Assembly: GCA_018269075.1 (NCBI GenBank)
Contig: JAFDVJ010000026.1
Location: 68,172 to 132,171, forward strand
Direction of reading: 5' to 3'
Length of the DNA stretch: 64,000 nt
Source: Acidobacteriota bacterium
GTDB lineage: Bacteria > Acidobacteriota > Blastocatellia > Pyrinomonadales > Pyrinomonadaceae
Under the pieces are notes generated by a model that had not been told where the DNA came from, made no database searches, and worked only from the letters and a program-made list of their open reading frames with translations. This document shows, in pieces, positions 34,296-42,876 of this stretch. Each line of letters begins with the position of its first letter. The stretch's first letter is position 1. A program made the translations under genes and the position numbers.

Positions 34296-34460
34296 TCAAT
34301 TGCGATTTTGTGATTCAGACAAACTCGCAATCGAGTCTTCAAGCCGCTTTAGGCGCAAGCGCAGAAGTTCTATTTCCTGCTCTTGAATATCGGCTCGTTC
34401 GGTTAGAATAAACAGAACATCCAATATTGCTTGAAGTTGTTTCTCGATGTTTTCGTGCAT
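34296..34460 (-). CDS. Small AT-rich coiled-coil protein of 54 aa
   Basis: This short ORF begins at ATG 34460, six bases after a good GGAGG ribosome site, and ends at TGA 34296. The product is almost entirely Leu/Ile/Glu/Arg heptads (QLQAILDVLFILTERA, IELLRLRLKRLEDSIASL), so it is probably a coiled-coil helix. The codons are AT-rich (ATATTGGATGTTCTG), unlike the neighbouring genes, which suggests transfer. With the XRE gene it could be a small regulatory or toxin-antitoxin-like pair, but no family is recognised. Confidence 0.7.
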   Translation of the reverse strand: MHENIEKQLQAILDVLFILTERADIQEQEIELLRLRLKRLEDSIASLSESQNRN

Positions 34461-34493
34461 AGAGAAACCTCCTTTCTTTCAATTATCAAAAGC

Positions 34494-34562
34494 TTTCGCC
34501 CTTGACGTTTGTAAATATACTTTATGAATAATTACGAACGCAAGGGCGAAATTATTCATAAA
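34494..34562. promoter_or_regulatory. Interleaved inverted repeats A-B-A'-B'
   Basis: A = TTTCGCCCTTG (34494-34504), B = TTTATGAATAATT (34521-34533), A' = CAAGGGCGAAA (34541-34551), B' = AATTATTCATAAA (34550-34562). Each pair is perfect. They cannot both form as simple hairpins because they interleave. The site lies upstream of the small gene and downstream of btaA. It may be an operator, an attenuator or a recombination site. Confidence 0.7.
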
Positions 34563-34651
34563 ATAGCGAAAACTCTGCACGTTCCGGCTTCGTCTTCGGG
34601 CGGCCGCCCCGCGCGATGAAACGCCGGCCGCCTAAAGGCGGAACTCAAAAC

Positions 34652-35884
34652 TTATATTAAAACATACAGATGAAACCCGCCGTAGATCGACGCGCGGTCT
34701 TCGTTGAACAATTCGCGGGAAAATTCTTCTTCGTAGCGGAAACGCGCGCGGAGGTTTTCGGGAAGCGCGGTTTCGACCGGCGAGGCGGCGCCGGCGGTGC
34801 GGAAGATGATGCGCGCGGTCGGCGCGGCGCGGTCGGCGATCGTTTGCCATAAATCGGCGAGCGTCGCGGCGTCCATCCAGTCCTGCGCGTCGAGAAAAAC
34901 GAACCGGTCGAAACTGCCGACGGGCCGGTTTTTGATCTCGTCGGTGACCGAGCCGACGACCGATTCGATCCGGCCGGCGTTCGCTTTGAGCCGTTCGAAG
35001 TTTTCTTCCTTTAAGTATTCCGGAACCGCGCGGCGGTTTTCGGTGTCGTATCGGCGGGCGAACGCCTGCCACGCGAAATAGTTTTCGGTGATCGGATAAT
35101 CGACGGCGAGCTTTTTCGTCCGCGCGCGGTAGACGTCGATCAGGTTCGCGCCGTCCGCCAGATCTTTCTTTAATTCGTCGTGCTGCTGCGGCGGAATCCC
35201 GAGTCCGAAGAGCGTCACCGGCAGCCGGCCGATCGCTTTGATGAACAGCGAATCGAAAAACGGCGCGACGTGTTTTTCGTAAAGCCGCAGTTGTTCTTCC
35301 TTCGTCTGCGCCTTCAGCACCTCTTCGGGCCGGACGCCGAGCAGATGCGCGAATTTATGGAAAAAGCGGAGAAAATAGCCGTTGCGCGAATGTTCGTAAA
35401 GTCCGCCCTCGCGAAAGAAATCGATCCGCCGGCGGCCCGTCAATCGCCCGAAAAACGTCCGCGATTCCCAGAACCGCCGCGTCGCGTCGTCGAGCGCGGG
35501 CGCGATCCGCTCGAAATAATTCTCGACGGTCTTTTCGCCCCGGCCGGCGCCGAAAAACGCGAAAAAATCCTCGTAGGAGTCGAGCGTCCGGAGCGCGCCG
35601 ATCTTCAGGTTCAAAAGATAGATATGATGGCGGTTGAGATCGACGGCCGTGACGCGCGCCGGATTTTCGAGCAGATAGTTGAGCGCGTTGCAGCCGCCCG
35701 AAGAGATCGTCAGGACGCGCGAATTCTCGTCGATTTCGAGCGCCCGCAGATCGACGCGCGGGTCTTCCCAGATCTGATTGTAAACGAACGCGTCGAACCA
35801 GACCGCAAACAATTTCTGCAGCACGCCCTGCTTTTTCGTGGCGTTTTCCTGCCTGACGGCGTCTAAAACCTGCTGCGAACTCAT
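34652..35884 (-). CDS. btaA: SAM:diacylglycerol 3-amino-3-carboxypropyl transferase (BtaA)
   Basis: This 410-aa protein of the DUF3419/BtaA family transfers the aminocarboxypropyl group of SAM to diacylglycerol, the first step of betaine lipid (DGTS) synthesis. Recognisable segments are FDAFVYNQIWEDPRVD, the SAM site LTISSGGCNALNYLL with VTAVDLN, LLGVRPEEVL, and the C-terminal FVFLDAQDWMD and RIIFRTAGAAS. Length matches Rhodobacter BtaA (~410 aa). Inner-membrane surface location is expected. btaB lies downstream on the same strand, separated by three small genes. DGTS typically replaces phospholipids when phosphate is scarce. Confidence 0.93.
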   Translation of the reverse strand: MSSQQVLDAVRQENATKKQGVLQKLFAVWFDAFVYNQIWEDPRVDLRALEIDENSRVLTISSGGCNALNYLLENPARVTAVDLNRHHIYLLNLKIGALRTLDSYEDFFAFFGAGRGEKTVENYFERIAPALDDATRRFWESRTFFGRLTGRRRIDFFREGGLYEHSRNGYFLRFFHKFAHLLGVRPEEVLKAQTKEEQLRLYEKHVAPFFDSLFIKAIGRLPVTLFGLGIPPQQHDELKKDLADGANLIDVYRARTKKLAVDYPITENYFAWQAFARRYDTENRRAVPEYLKEENFERLKANAGRIESVVGSVTDEIKNRPVGSFDRFVFLDAQDWMDAATLADLWQTIADRAAPTARIIFRTAGAASPVETALPENLRARFRYEEEFSRELFNEDRASIYGGFHLYVLI

Positions 35885-35891
35885 AAAATTA

Positions 35892-36000
35892 GTGGAGAGT
35901 GGAGAGTGGAGAGTGGAGAGTAAAGGTAATAGATAAAGGAAAGCTTAAATTTTAAAATACAGACCTCGGACTCTCCACTCTCCACTCTCCACTCTCCACT
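35892..36000. repeat. Inverted pair of GGAGAGT heptamer arrays
   Basis: Units at 35892-35920 face ACTCTCC units at 35969-36000 across ~50 bp, filling the whole gap between btaA and the permease gene. Confidence 0.9.
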
Positions 36001-37098
36001 CTACTCGTTGACCATAACTTCGACCGGATCGATCGCCGAGGCTTTGGCGGCCGGATAAAGCGCGCCGAGGAGGCTGCCGCCGACGGCGATCGCGATGGCC
36101 GTCAGGATCCAGTTGCGGCTGAACTCGAATTGGAGATCGAAGCTCTTTTCGATCAGATACGACGCGACGACCGAGACCGCGAAGCCGAGCACGACGCCGA
36201 GCACGCCGATCAGGAACGCTTCGCCCTCGATCACGCGAATGATGAACGGTTTCGACGCGCCCAAAGATTTCAGGATGCCGATCTCCTTGCGCCGCTCGGT
36301 GATCGTCGTGTACATCGAAAGCAGCACGAAAATCGTCGAAACGAACGCGCCGAGCCCGACGAGCACGCGAAGGAACGTATTGAGCGCCGGAATCCGGTCC
36401 TGCGCGTCGATGATCAGATCGCGCGTCAGATGGATCTTATTTCCCGGCAAAGCCTGATTGATGCGCTGCGCGACCTCTTCGGGGTTCGCGCCGTCTTTTA
36501 GCTTGACCAGAATGTACGTGCATTTTTTCGGCTGTTCGAGCGCTTCCTGCATCGCGCCGAGCGACATCTTGATGCGCGCGCCCGACGGCGGCGAGAAGAT
36601 TCCGACGGCGGTGTAGTTGCGCCCGAAGACCTCGACCGGATCACCGAGTTTGAGGTTCTGATCCTTGACGTACCGCTCGTCGAGAACGACCTCGTTATTG
36701 GCCGTCGCCGCGCGGCCGGCGACGATCTGCATCTTGTTCATTTCGGCGAACGGCGCCCAGTCGACGCCGTCGATCTGCTGGATGCCCCAGCGCTGGTTCG
36801 AATTCGGCGTGATGTAGCGGATCACCGGAACGGTCGACTGAACGCCGTCGATTTCCTTTAATTTGTCGGCGTAAAGCGTCGAGACCGGCGTGTTCGAGCT
36901 CGTCAGCTCCATCGCGCCGGCGCGCGTGAAAATGATCTCGGCCGCGACGTTGTAGGCGCGGTGCGACATATCGTTGGTCATTCCGCGCGCGAGTCCGGTA
37001 AATAGAATGACGAGAATCACGCCGAGCGCGACGCCGACGATACTGATCAGCGTCCGAAACGGGCGCACTCTCAAATTGGCTAAAACTAGTTCGAGCAT
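36001..37098 (-). CDS. ABC transporter permease, FtsX/MacB type
   Basis: This 365-aa permease has four membrane helices in the FtsX/MacB layout: one near the start (FRTLISIVGVALGVILVILF), a periplasmic MacB_PCD domain (about 45-235), and three at the end (VLVGLGAFVSTIFVLLS, EAFLIGVLGVVLGFAVSVVAS and ILTAIAIAVGGSLLGALYP). The motif TTITERRKEIGILKSLGAS is the coupling-helix signature. Such proteins do mechanotransmission or export lipids and small molecules with an ATPase partner. No ATPase gene is visible in the window, so the partner is encoded elsewhere or the gene is an orphan. Confidence 0.92.
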   Translation of the reverse strand: MLELVLANLRVRPFRTLISIVGVALGVILVILFTGLARGMTNDMSHRAYNVAAEIIFTRAGAMELTSSNTPVSTLYADKLKEIDGVQSTVPVIRYITPNSNQRWGIQQIDGVDWAPFAEMNKMQIVAGRAATANNEVVLDERYVKDQNLKLGDPVEVFGRNYTAVGIFSPPSGARIKMSLGAMQEALEQPKKCTYILVKLKDGANPEEVAQRINQALPGNKIHLTRDLIIDAQDRIPALNTFLRVLVGLGAFVSTIFVLLSMYTTITERRKEIGILKSLGASKPFIIRVIEGEAFLIGVLGVVLGFAVSVVASYLIEKSFDLQFEFSRNWILTAIAIAVGGSLLGALYPAAKASAIDPVEVMVNE

Positions 37099-37116
37099 TA
37101 TTTTTATCGGGCTTCG

Positions 37117-37303
37117 GTCTTTGGTCTTCGATCAGTCATCCAAACGGCAGGCGGTTTTTTTGATCCGCTAAAAACACTAAAAACACGAAAAAAAATTAGT
37201 GTTTTTAGTGTTTTTAGTGGATCGATCAAAAAACGTTCGCGGCCTCAAACTATAAATTTAAACAAACTATTAAGGCTCAGCTCAAAGACCAAAGACCAAA
37301 ACA
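37117..37303. repeat. Nested inverted repeats: GGTCTTT heptamers around an AAAACAC palindrome
   Basis: GGTCTTT/GGTCTTC units at 37117-37137 face CAAAGAC units at 37278-37300. Inside is a palindrome with arms GATCCGCTAAAAACACTAAA (37162 onward) and the complement ending at 37223. The palindrome belongs to the family also found at 51985-52040 and 53349-53411. Confidence 0.85.
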
Positions 37304-37323
37304 ATATCTCTAATTTACCCGAT

Positions 37324-37756
37324 CCCGCGAAAATTTGCGTTAAATCGGGCGCGGATTTTCCGAATTTCGAAAAAACGCGCCGAATCGGCGGGAAATCGCA
37401 TAAATCGACGCCGATTCGCATAAATCGACGCCGATTCGCATAAATTTCGGAAAATTCTCATAAATCTCGGAAAATTCTTCTAAATCCGCGAAAATTCTTC
37501 TAAATCCGCGCCGAATCGTCTGAATCCTCGGGAAACCGGTTTTTTTCGAGAGAAACCGCATAAATCGCGGCCGATTCGGGTAAATATGCAGCGATTCCGC
37601 TAAATTTGCGAAAATTCTCCAAAATTTCGGAAAAATCCGCCGAATTTGCCGCCGATTCGGTTTTTTTCGGAAAAATCCGTCTAAATTCCCGGCAAACCGG
37701 TTTTTTTTGCAAAAATCCGTCCGAATCCGCATAAATATGCATAAATCGGCGGGCTT
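37324..37756. repeat. Degenerate 20-bp tandem array, ~21 units
   Basis: Units align on a 20-bp period with the recurring pieces GCATAAAT, CGGAAAATT and CCGATTCG. Two or three units are near-identical (37409-37448) and the rest have drifted. Some units are replaced by CGGTTTTTTTCG. No start or ribosome site supports the ORFs on either strand. Confidence 0.8.
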
Positions 37757-37797
37757 TCGGCCGGTTGCGGCGGATTTCCGCTCTTAAAGCGGCGAGA

Positions 37798-39162
37798 TCA
37801 TTCGAGAACCTCGCCCGCGAAGTCGAAGTTTTTCGCTTCGTCGGCGGCGACGAAAAGCTCTTTGCGGCGCTGGAAATCGGCGTACATCCGGTCGTAGGCG
37901 TCGAAAAGATGATCGGTCGATTTTTCGCGCGTGTTTTCGAGCGCCGTCAGGACCGCGTTGTTGACGCGGCGGGCGCGTTCGTTCGGATCGTCGACGATCG
38001 CGCGGACGGCCTTCGCAAAGCTCGCGCCGGTCGGCGCGACGAGCCACGCGTTCTCGTCCGAGGCGTAGGTCAGAATGCCGCCCGAATCCGGCGCGACGGT
38101 CGGCGCGCCCGAGGCCATCGCTTCGAGCGGCGCGATGCCGAACGGTTCTTTCGGGTTCGGATGGACGAAAACGTCCGCGTTCGCGTAATAACCGGCGAGC
38201 GTCTCCTTGTCGAGATGACCGAGCAGGATCACTTTCCCGGGAAAGTTTTTCGCCGTCTCTTCCTTCAAAAAGTCTTCCTGCGGGCCCGCGCCGGCGACGA
38301 GCAGCCGGAAATCGTGCGCCGGGTCCTGCGCGAGAAACTTCATCATCTCGACGAGCAGGCCGACGTTTTTTTCGGGCGAGATGCGGCCCGCGTAGAGCAG
38401 CGTGACGGCGTTCGCCGGAATCCGGGCGCGTTCGCGCAGCTCTTTTCTGATCGCTTCGCTTTTCCGGTCGGGCCGGAAAATCTGCGTGTTGACGCCGCGC
38501 GGGCAGACGTAGATCCGTTCTTCGATCGGGACGCGCGGCGCTTTGAGCCACTGCCACGATTTGTTCAAAAACCACTCCGAACGGTTCCGGTTCTCTTCCT
38601 TTTTGTAGGCTTTGCGGAATTCCTGCGCGGTGTAGGCCGAATTGGCGATATGAAAATCGAACGCCGCGAGCGTGTAATTGCCGATCACGCGCCGCGCGAG
38701 CCATTCGCCGACCGCGCCCTTGAAAATAAACGACGCGATGTTGTCGTCCATCCGCTCGGCGCTGAAATGAACGAGGACCGGCCGGCCGAGCTGTTTGAAC
38801 TTGCCGATCCGGATCATCGCGCCGAGCATCGAGATCGTGTATTTGTCGGTCACTTCGACGAGATCGGGCCGTTCGGCGAGCAGGATCCGGCGAATCGGCG
38901 AATTGTTCGGGATATACTGCCACGGCTGGATCAAACGGTAGCGTTTGTCGAAAACCGGCGAGTATTTGGCCTCGACGTAATAGATCTTCGCGTACGGGTT
39001 GACGTCCTCGGTTTCTTCCTTCTCGCCGGGCACGATCAGCCGGACCTGTCTTTTCCGGCGCGCGGCGGCGGCCAGCAGGTTGTTGAAGCTCGTGCTGATG
39101 CCGCCCGAGTTCTTATGATAATAATTCGTGATATGAACGGATTTCAGGGGTTTTTGACTCAC
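37798..39162 (-). CDS. GT4-type glycosyltransferase
   Basis: This 454-aa retaining glycosyltransferase has the GT-B fold. The N-domain starts SVHITNYYHKNSGGISTSF, and the C-domain has LLYAGRISPEKNV, LLVAGAGP, and the donor-binding HPNPKEPFGIAPLEAMASG motif with E-x7-E. The donor and acceptor are not predictable. The start is GTG at 39162, 8 bases after the previous stop; no ATG is available before residue ~120. It is the last gene of a cluster with a membrane protein, a second GT4 and a PHP enzyme, which points to a glycolipid or surface polysaccharide. Confidence 0.9.
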   Translation of the reverse strand: MSQKPLKSVHITNYYHKNSGGISTSFNNLLAAAARRKRQVRLIVPGEKEETEDVNPYAKIYYVEAKYSPVFDKRYRLIQPWQYIPNNSPIRRILLAERPDLVEVTDKYTISMLGAMIRIGKFKQLGRPVLVHFSAERMDDNIASFIFKGAVGEWLARRVIGNYTLAAFDFHIANSAYTAQEFRKAYKKEENRNRSEWFLNKSWQWLKAPRVPIEERIYVCPRGVNTQIFRPDRKSEAIRKELRERARIPANAVTLLYAGRISPEKNVGLLVEMMKFLAQDPAHDFRLLVAGAGPQEDFLKEETAKNFPGKVILLGHLDKETLAGYYANADVFVHPNPKEPFGIAPLEAMASGAPTVAPDSGGILTYASDENAWLVAPTGASFAKAVRAIVDDPNERARRVNNAVLTALENTREKSTDHLFDAYDRMYADFQRRKELFVAADEAKNFDFAGEVLE

Positions 39163-39170
39163 GGTAAAAC

Positions 39171-39998
39171 TTAAAAGTGACTCTCCTTCGGCGGCAGGAA
39201 CAGATACGCCAGAAACGTCGCCAGAATCATTAAAATGATGCCGTCGACGGCCCAGAAACGAACGACCGGCATAATCTTGCCGCCGCCGTACGTCCACGAA
39301 AACTTATTGGTTACGGCCCAGCAGATCATATGCGAGAAGACGCCCCAGCCGAGCACCGTGAGAATCGCCGGGACGAGCTTGCGGCGGCGGATCATCATCG
39401 CGATCTCGTTCGGGATGAAGGCCATAAAGTAATAGATCATCAGCGGCATCCGGATGATGTCGCTGAGGAGCGAACGGCTGCCTTCCTCGCCGACGATCAT
39501 CACGTTGCGGCGCATAATGAACAGACTGAATAAAGCCGAGAAAACCGTCACGCAGATCGACAAAACGATCGATTCGCCGATGTGATTCGGCGTTCCGGTC
39601 AAGTAAGTGAAGCCGGTCTGGACGGCGAACTCCAACAGGTGGCTGATGACCGGCACGATCACGAGGATGTTGACGAGCGCCTTCCACGGCGGATCGACGC
39701 GCCGGAAGGCCTGAATCATCGCGCCGCCGAAGCCCGCGAAAAGAAACCGGTAGCTGAACTGGACGAGCGCGACGACGAGCGCGAGCTCGAGGCTTTCGCG
39801 GCCTTTCAGATAGGAAACCAGAAAAACGCCGGCGCGCAGCGCGCCGCTGAGGATCGCGCCCTTGTAATTCCAATGGCGGATAAACTGTCCCGGGTCGCGC
39901 GTCAGGCTCGCCCACGCTTCGCCGACGGTCATCGGCGCGTGCGCGGTCGGGTCGGCCGGATTTTCTTCGAGTGCAATTTCGTTCGTCATAATCGACAT
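39171..39998 (-). CDS. Hypothetical polytopic membrane protein of 275 aa
   Basis: I do not recognise the family. Six or so hydrophobic segments are visible: AILSGALRAGVFLVSYL, LALVVALVQFSYRFLFAGFG, ALVNILVIVPVISHLLEF, SIVLSICVTVFSALFSLFI, IIRMPLMIYYFMAFIPNEIAMMI and a C-terminal pair (AILTVLGWGVFSHMICWAV and IILMILATFLAYLFL). It sits between two glycosyltransferase genes with 8-14-base gaps and is surely cotranscribed. It could be a flippase-like or lipid-linked partner of that pathway, which is inference. A second ATG lies three codons into the ORF. Confidence 0.82.
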   Translation of the reverse strand: MSIMTNEIALEENPADPTAHAPMTVGEAWASLTRDPGQFIRHWNYKGAILSGALRAGVFLVSYLKGRESLELALVVALVQFSYRFLFAGFGGAMIQAFRRVDPPWKALVNILVIVPVISHLLEFAVQTGFTYLTGTPNHIGESIVLSICVTVFSALFSLFIMRRNVMIVGEEGSRSLLSDIIRMPLMIYYFMAFIPNEIAMMIRRRKLVPAILTVLGWGVFSHMICWAVTNKFSWTYGGGKIMPVVRFWAVDGIILMILATFLAYLFLPPKESHF

Positions 39999-40012
39999 TA
40001 AATTCGTGGGCG

Positions 40013-41224
40013 TCAGCTTTTTTCGGAACCGGCCGCTTTTTTCAGCCGGTCCTGCCGCTCGATCTCGATCGCTTCGCGGTAGGCGTCATAGACGGCCTCG
40101 AAAACCGCGTCCCACGAGCTCGAGAGCGCGTTCCGCCGCGACAGACGCTTCATCTCGGCGAGCTTTTCCGCGTCGTCCATCAATTCGAGCGAATATTTGA
40201 CGAAATCGTCGAAATTCTCGGCGATGAAACCCGATTCGTTATGCCTGACGATGAATTTCGGGCCGCCCTGATTCGTGACGATCGCGGGCACGCCCGAAGC
40301 GTTCGCTTCCTGCGCGACGTTTCCGAACGCGTCGGTTTCGGACGGAAACACGAAAACGTCCATATTAGCATAAGCCGCCGACAATTGCTCGCCGTCGAGA
40401 AAGCCGGTGAACTCGCCGGTCGTCATATTTTTTTCGAGCCATTCGCGCTCGTTGCCCTCGCCGACGATCAGGAACCGGAAATCGGTTTTGCCCGTTTCGA
40501 GCAGTTTTTTCTCGAGCGCGGCGAGCAGCCGGACGTTTTTCTCGGCGCGGAGCCGGCCGACGAAGCCGAACCGGAAAAGACCGTCGTCGACGGTCCGTTT
40601 TTCGGGCGCGAACTTTTCCGTGTCGACGCCGCGCGACATCAGCCGTGAAACGCGCTTCGTGCCGCGGCCGAGCTGTTCGACGAGCTCCTGGTTCGGCGAG
40701 AGCACGACTTTCGGGATCTTGTAGTAATAAACCGCGCCGTCCATAATCTTGCGCTCGGCGAAACCGGTCATCGAATCGAGCGTCTTCTGCGGCAGGAATC
40801 TGAAGATCCGCGTCAGCCGGCGGGCGGCGAATTCGTGCAGATTCGTGTGCCACGAGCCGACGAGCGGGATCTGCATCTTCCAGCCGAGATAGGCGCCGAC
40901 GATGCTGACGTCGTTGAGGCCGGTGATATGCAGGACGTCCGGCTTGAACTCGGTCAGCTCGCGCTGGACGCGGTTGACGTGGCGCTGGAAAAACGGGTCG
41001 TATTTCAGGTCTTCGTCCATCGGAAACGAGAGCGGCGAGCGCTTGAGCGAGAGATACGTGACGCTCTCGTCGGCGATCCGCTCGGTTTTCCGGCCGGCGT
41101 GAATACAAAGATACGGGTAGCCGTGGCGTTTGGCATACCCGATCAGACGTTTGCTGGTCATCGCAACGCCGTTGACTTCCAGAAAAGAGTCGGGAAAAAA
41201 GGCGACGCGGGGAATATTCTTCAC
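40013..41224 (-). CDS. GT4-type glycosyltransferase
   Basis: This 403-aa retaining glycosyltransferase starts PRVAFFPDSFLEVNGVAMTS, the usual GT4 N-domain with a loop binding the acceptor. It contains DVLHITGLND, a WHTNLH segment, FVGRLRAEKNVRLL, and the donor site VFVFPSETDAFGNVAQEANASG. The opening resembles the GT4 enzymes acting on diacylglycerol (glucosyl- or sulfoquinovosyl-transferases), which would fit a lipid role, but the specificity is uncertain. It is translated before the membrane protein and the other GT4 of the cluster. Confidence 0.9.
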   Translation of the reverse strand: MKNIPRVAFFPDSFLEVNGVAMTSKRLIGYAKRHGYPYLCIHAGRKTERIADESVTYLSLKRSPLSFPMDEDLKYDPFFQRHVNRVQRELTEFKPDVLHITGLNDVSIVGAYLGWKMQIPLVGSWHTNLHEFAARRLTRIFRFLPQKTLDSMTGFAERKIMDGAVYYYKIPKVVLSPNQELVEQLGRGTKRVSRLMSRGVDTEKFAPEKRTVDDGLFRFGFVGRLRAEKNVRLLAALEKKLLETGKTDFRFLIVGEGNEREWLEKNMTTGEFTGFLDGEQLSAAYANMDVFVFPSETDAFGNVAQEANASGVPAIVTNQGGPKFIVRHNESGFIAENFDDFVKYSLELMDDAEKLAEMKRLSRRNALSSSWDAVFEAVYDAYREAIEIERQDRLKKAAGSEKS

Positions 41225-41233
41225 TTTTTAACT

Positions 41234-41335
41234 AGTCGAGAGTCGAGAGTCGAGAGTCGAGAGTCCATATTCATTGGATGAAAGCCTTATTAATAATTCA
41301 ACCTGACTCTCGACTCTCGACTCTCGACTCTCGAC
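41234..41335. repeat. Inverted pair of GTCGAGA heptamer arrays
   Basis: GTCGAGA units at 41234-41263 face CTCTCGA units at 41304-41336, filling the gap between the GT4 and PHP genes. Confidence 0.9.
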
Positions 41336-42568
41336 TCAAATTTCAGATACTGCGTCCGACGGGATACCGGGCAGAATTTCTTCGGCCTTTTTGATCTCGA
41401 AGTCGGTTTGGGCGGCGTCCTTCGGGACGCGGTCGTGTTTTTTCCGGGCGAGCTCGAAAAACGGCCGCATCGGGGCGCTGCCGAGAAAGCCGAGCGTCTT
41501 GATCGCGATCCGCAGCCAGAGCGGCCCGCCGTTGAGCCAGCCGTAAGTCGACAGCGGCTGCAGTCCCTGACCCTTGCCGATGTCGAAATGAACGCGGTCG
41601 AACCAGCGCCGGCGCTCGACGGGAAAGTCCGGGTAATTATGCAGGATCTCCGAAAACGACTGCAATTGCCGCGAATGGAGCGGCCGTTTGTATTCCGGCA
41701 TCAGGACGACCTCGCTTCGCTTGTCGACGCGGATCTCCTCGACGAACTCCTCGAACGTCCGCGAGTTCGTCAGATTGATGACCGTGTTCGGCTTGCAGCC
41801 GTGGCGGTCGCCGCCGGTCGCGATCGGAAAGCCGAGCGCTTCGGCCATCTCGATCACGGCCTTGTTTTCCGACCACGTCCGAAATCCGTTGATCTCGAGC
41901 GCGTGCAGCCATTTCCCGTATTCCTTGATAAAGTTTTTGAGCAGGTGGTTGTGGCGTTCCTGCCCGACGATCTCGATGTCCCAGAGCGGATGATTGAGGA
42001 TCACGAGCACCTGCGGCAGCTCGTTGAGCATCGCGAACAGCTCGTGCAGACGCTCTTTCGTCGGGTTCTCGCTGAACGTGTAGTCGATCAGCGTTTTCGT
42101 CAGCTCGACCGCGTCGGCTTCGGGCAGATTATGGACGCCGACGTGAAAGAAGCCGTACTCGAACGGAACCGTCCATTCGAGCGAGATCGGCGCTTTCCGG
42201 TTTTCGTGGATCTCGGCGAGCTTCAGGCTGCCGTCGATGCTGTCGTGATCGGAGATCGAAACGATCGCTTCGAGTCCCGCGTCCTCGATCTGTTTTTTTT
42301 CGATGTCGTAAACCGCGTAGGGCGAGAGCGGCGGCGACCAGAAGGCGGTCGAAAAGTCCATCGCCTGTCCCTCGCGCTCTTTGTATTTGTCGCGCTCCCG
42401 TTTCCAGAAGAACGAGATGATCGGGAGTTTTTCCGCGTAGTGCGGAATGAAATCGAGCATTTCCTTGGAATACTGAGTGTGGCAGTGGAGAGAAATTCCG
42501 GTTTTGGCTTTGGGGGCCAATTGTTCGGATTTTTGCAAAATATGCAGTCGCGTTTTTTTTAAATTCAT
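41336..42568 (-). CDS. PHP-domain metal-dependent phosphoesterase
   Basis: This 410-aa protein has the PHP fold: ISLHCHTQYS (His28, His30), ISDHDSIDG, VILNHPLWD and TGGDRHG supply the metal ligands. PHP proteins hydrolyse phosphate esters, and several occur beside glycosyltransferases. The last ~120 residues (FDRVHFDIGKG, APMRPFFELARKK) are not part of the usual domain. It heads the GT4/membrane/GT4 cluster on the same strand, so it may process a phosphorylated lipid or sugar intermediate of that pathway (inference). Confidence 0.88.
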   Translation of the reverse strand: MNLKKTRLHILQKSEQLAPKAKTGISLHCHTQYSKEMLDFIPHYAEKLPIISFFWKRERDKYKEREGQAMDFSTAFWSPPLSPYAVYDIEKKQIEDAGLEAIVSISDHDSIDGSLKLAEIHENRKAPISLEWTVPFEYGFFHVGVHNLPEADAVELTKTLIDYTFSENPTKERLHELFAMLNELPQVLVILNHPLWDIEIVGQERHNHLLKNFIKEYGKWLHALEINGFRTWSENKAVIEMAEALGFPIATGGDRHGCKPNTVINLTNSRTFEEFVEEIRVDKRSEVVLMPEYKRPLHSRQLQSFSEILHNYPDFPVERRRWFDRVHFDIGKGQGLQPLSTYGWLNGGPLWLRIAIKTLGFLGSAPMRPFFELARKKHDRVPKDAAQTDFEIKKAEEILPGIPSDAVSEI

Positions 42569-42876
42569 TATTTCGTCTCCGCTTCAGTTGCAACTAAACG
42601 TATAAAGCTATCAAATCTCGCCAGAGATGTAAATCGATCTGATGACGCGCCGTTTTGATCTGTTGTCCGTTTTTGTCTTGTCTCGTTATTCCGCACAGGT
42701 TGAATCGATCTACAGATTTTATCATAACGAACCGGAAAAAACAGCCGCTTAAGAAAAATTTAAGAAAATAAAAAAACTTGTCACAAAAGAAAAAATCGCG
42801 GTGTTCTCCAATTAGTAAAAGGAAAAATCTTTCCTGAATATTTCATAAAAACTCGTTTTAGAGGAGAATAGTTATT
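42569..42876. other. Gap between divergent genes
   Basis: This 308-bp stretch is AT-rich and should hold the promoters of the PHP cluster and of the DUF4097 gene. I find no convincing -35/-10 pair. TTGTCA occurs at 42778 without a good -10 at 16-18 bp. The only clear site is AGAGGAG just before the ATG at 42877. Confidence 0.6.
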
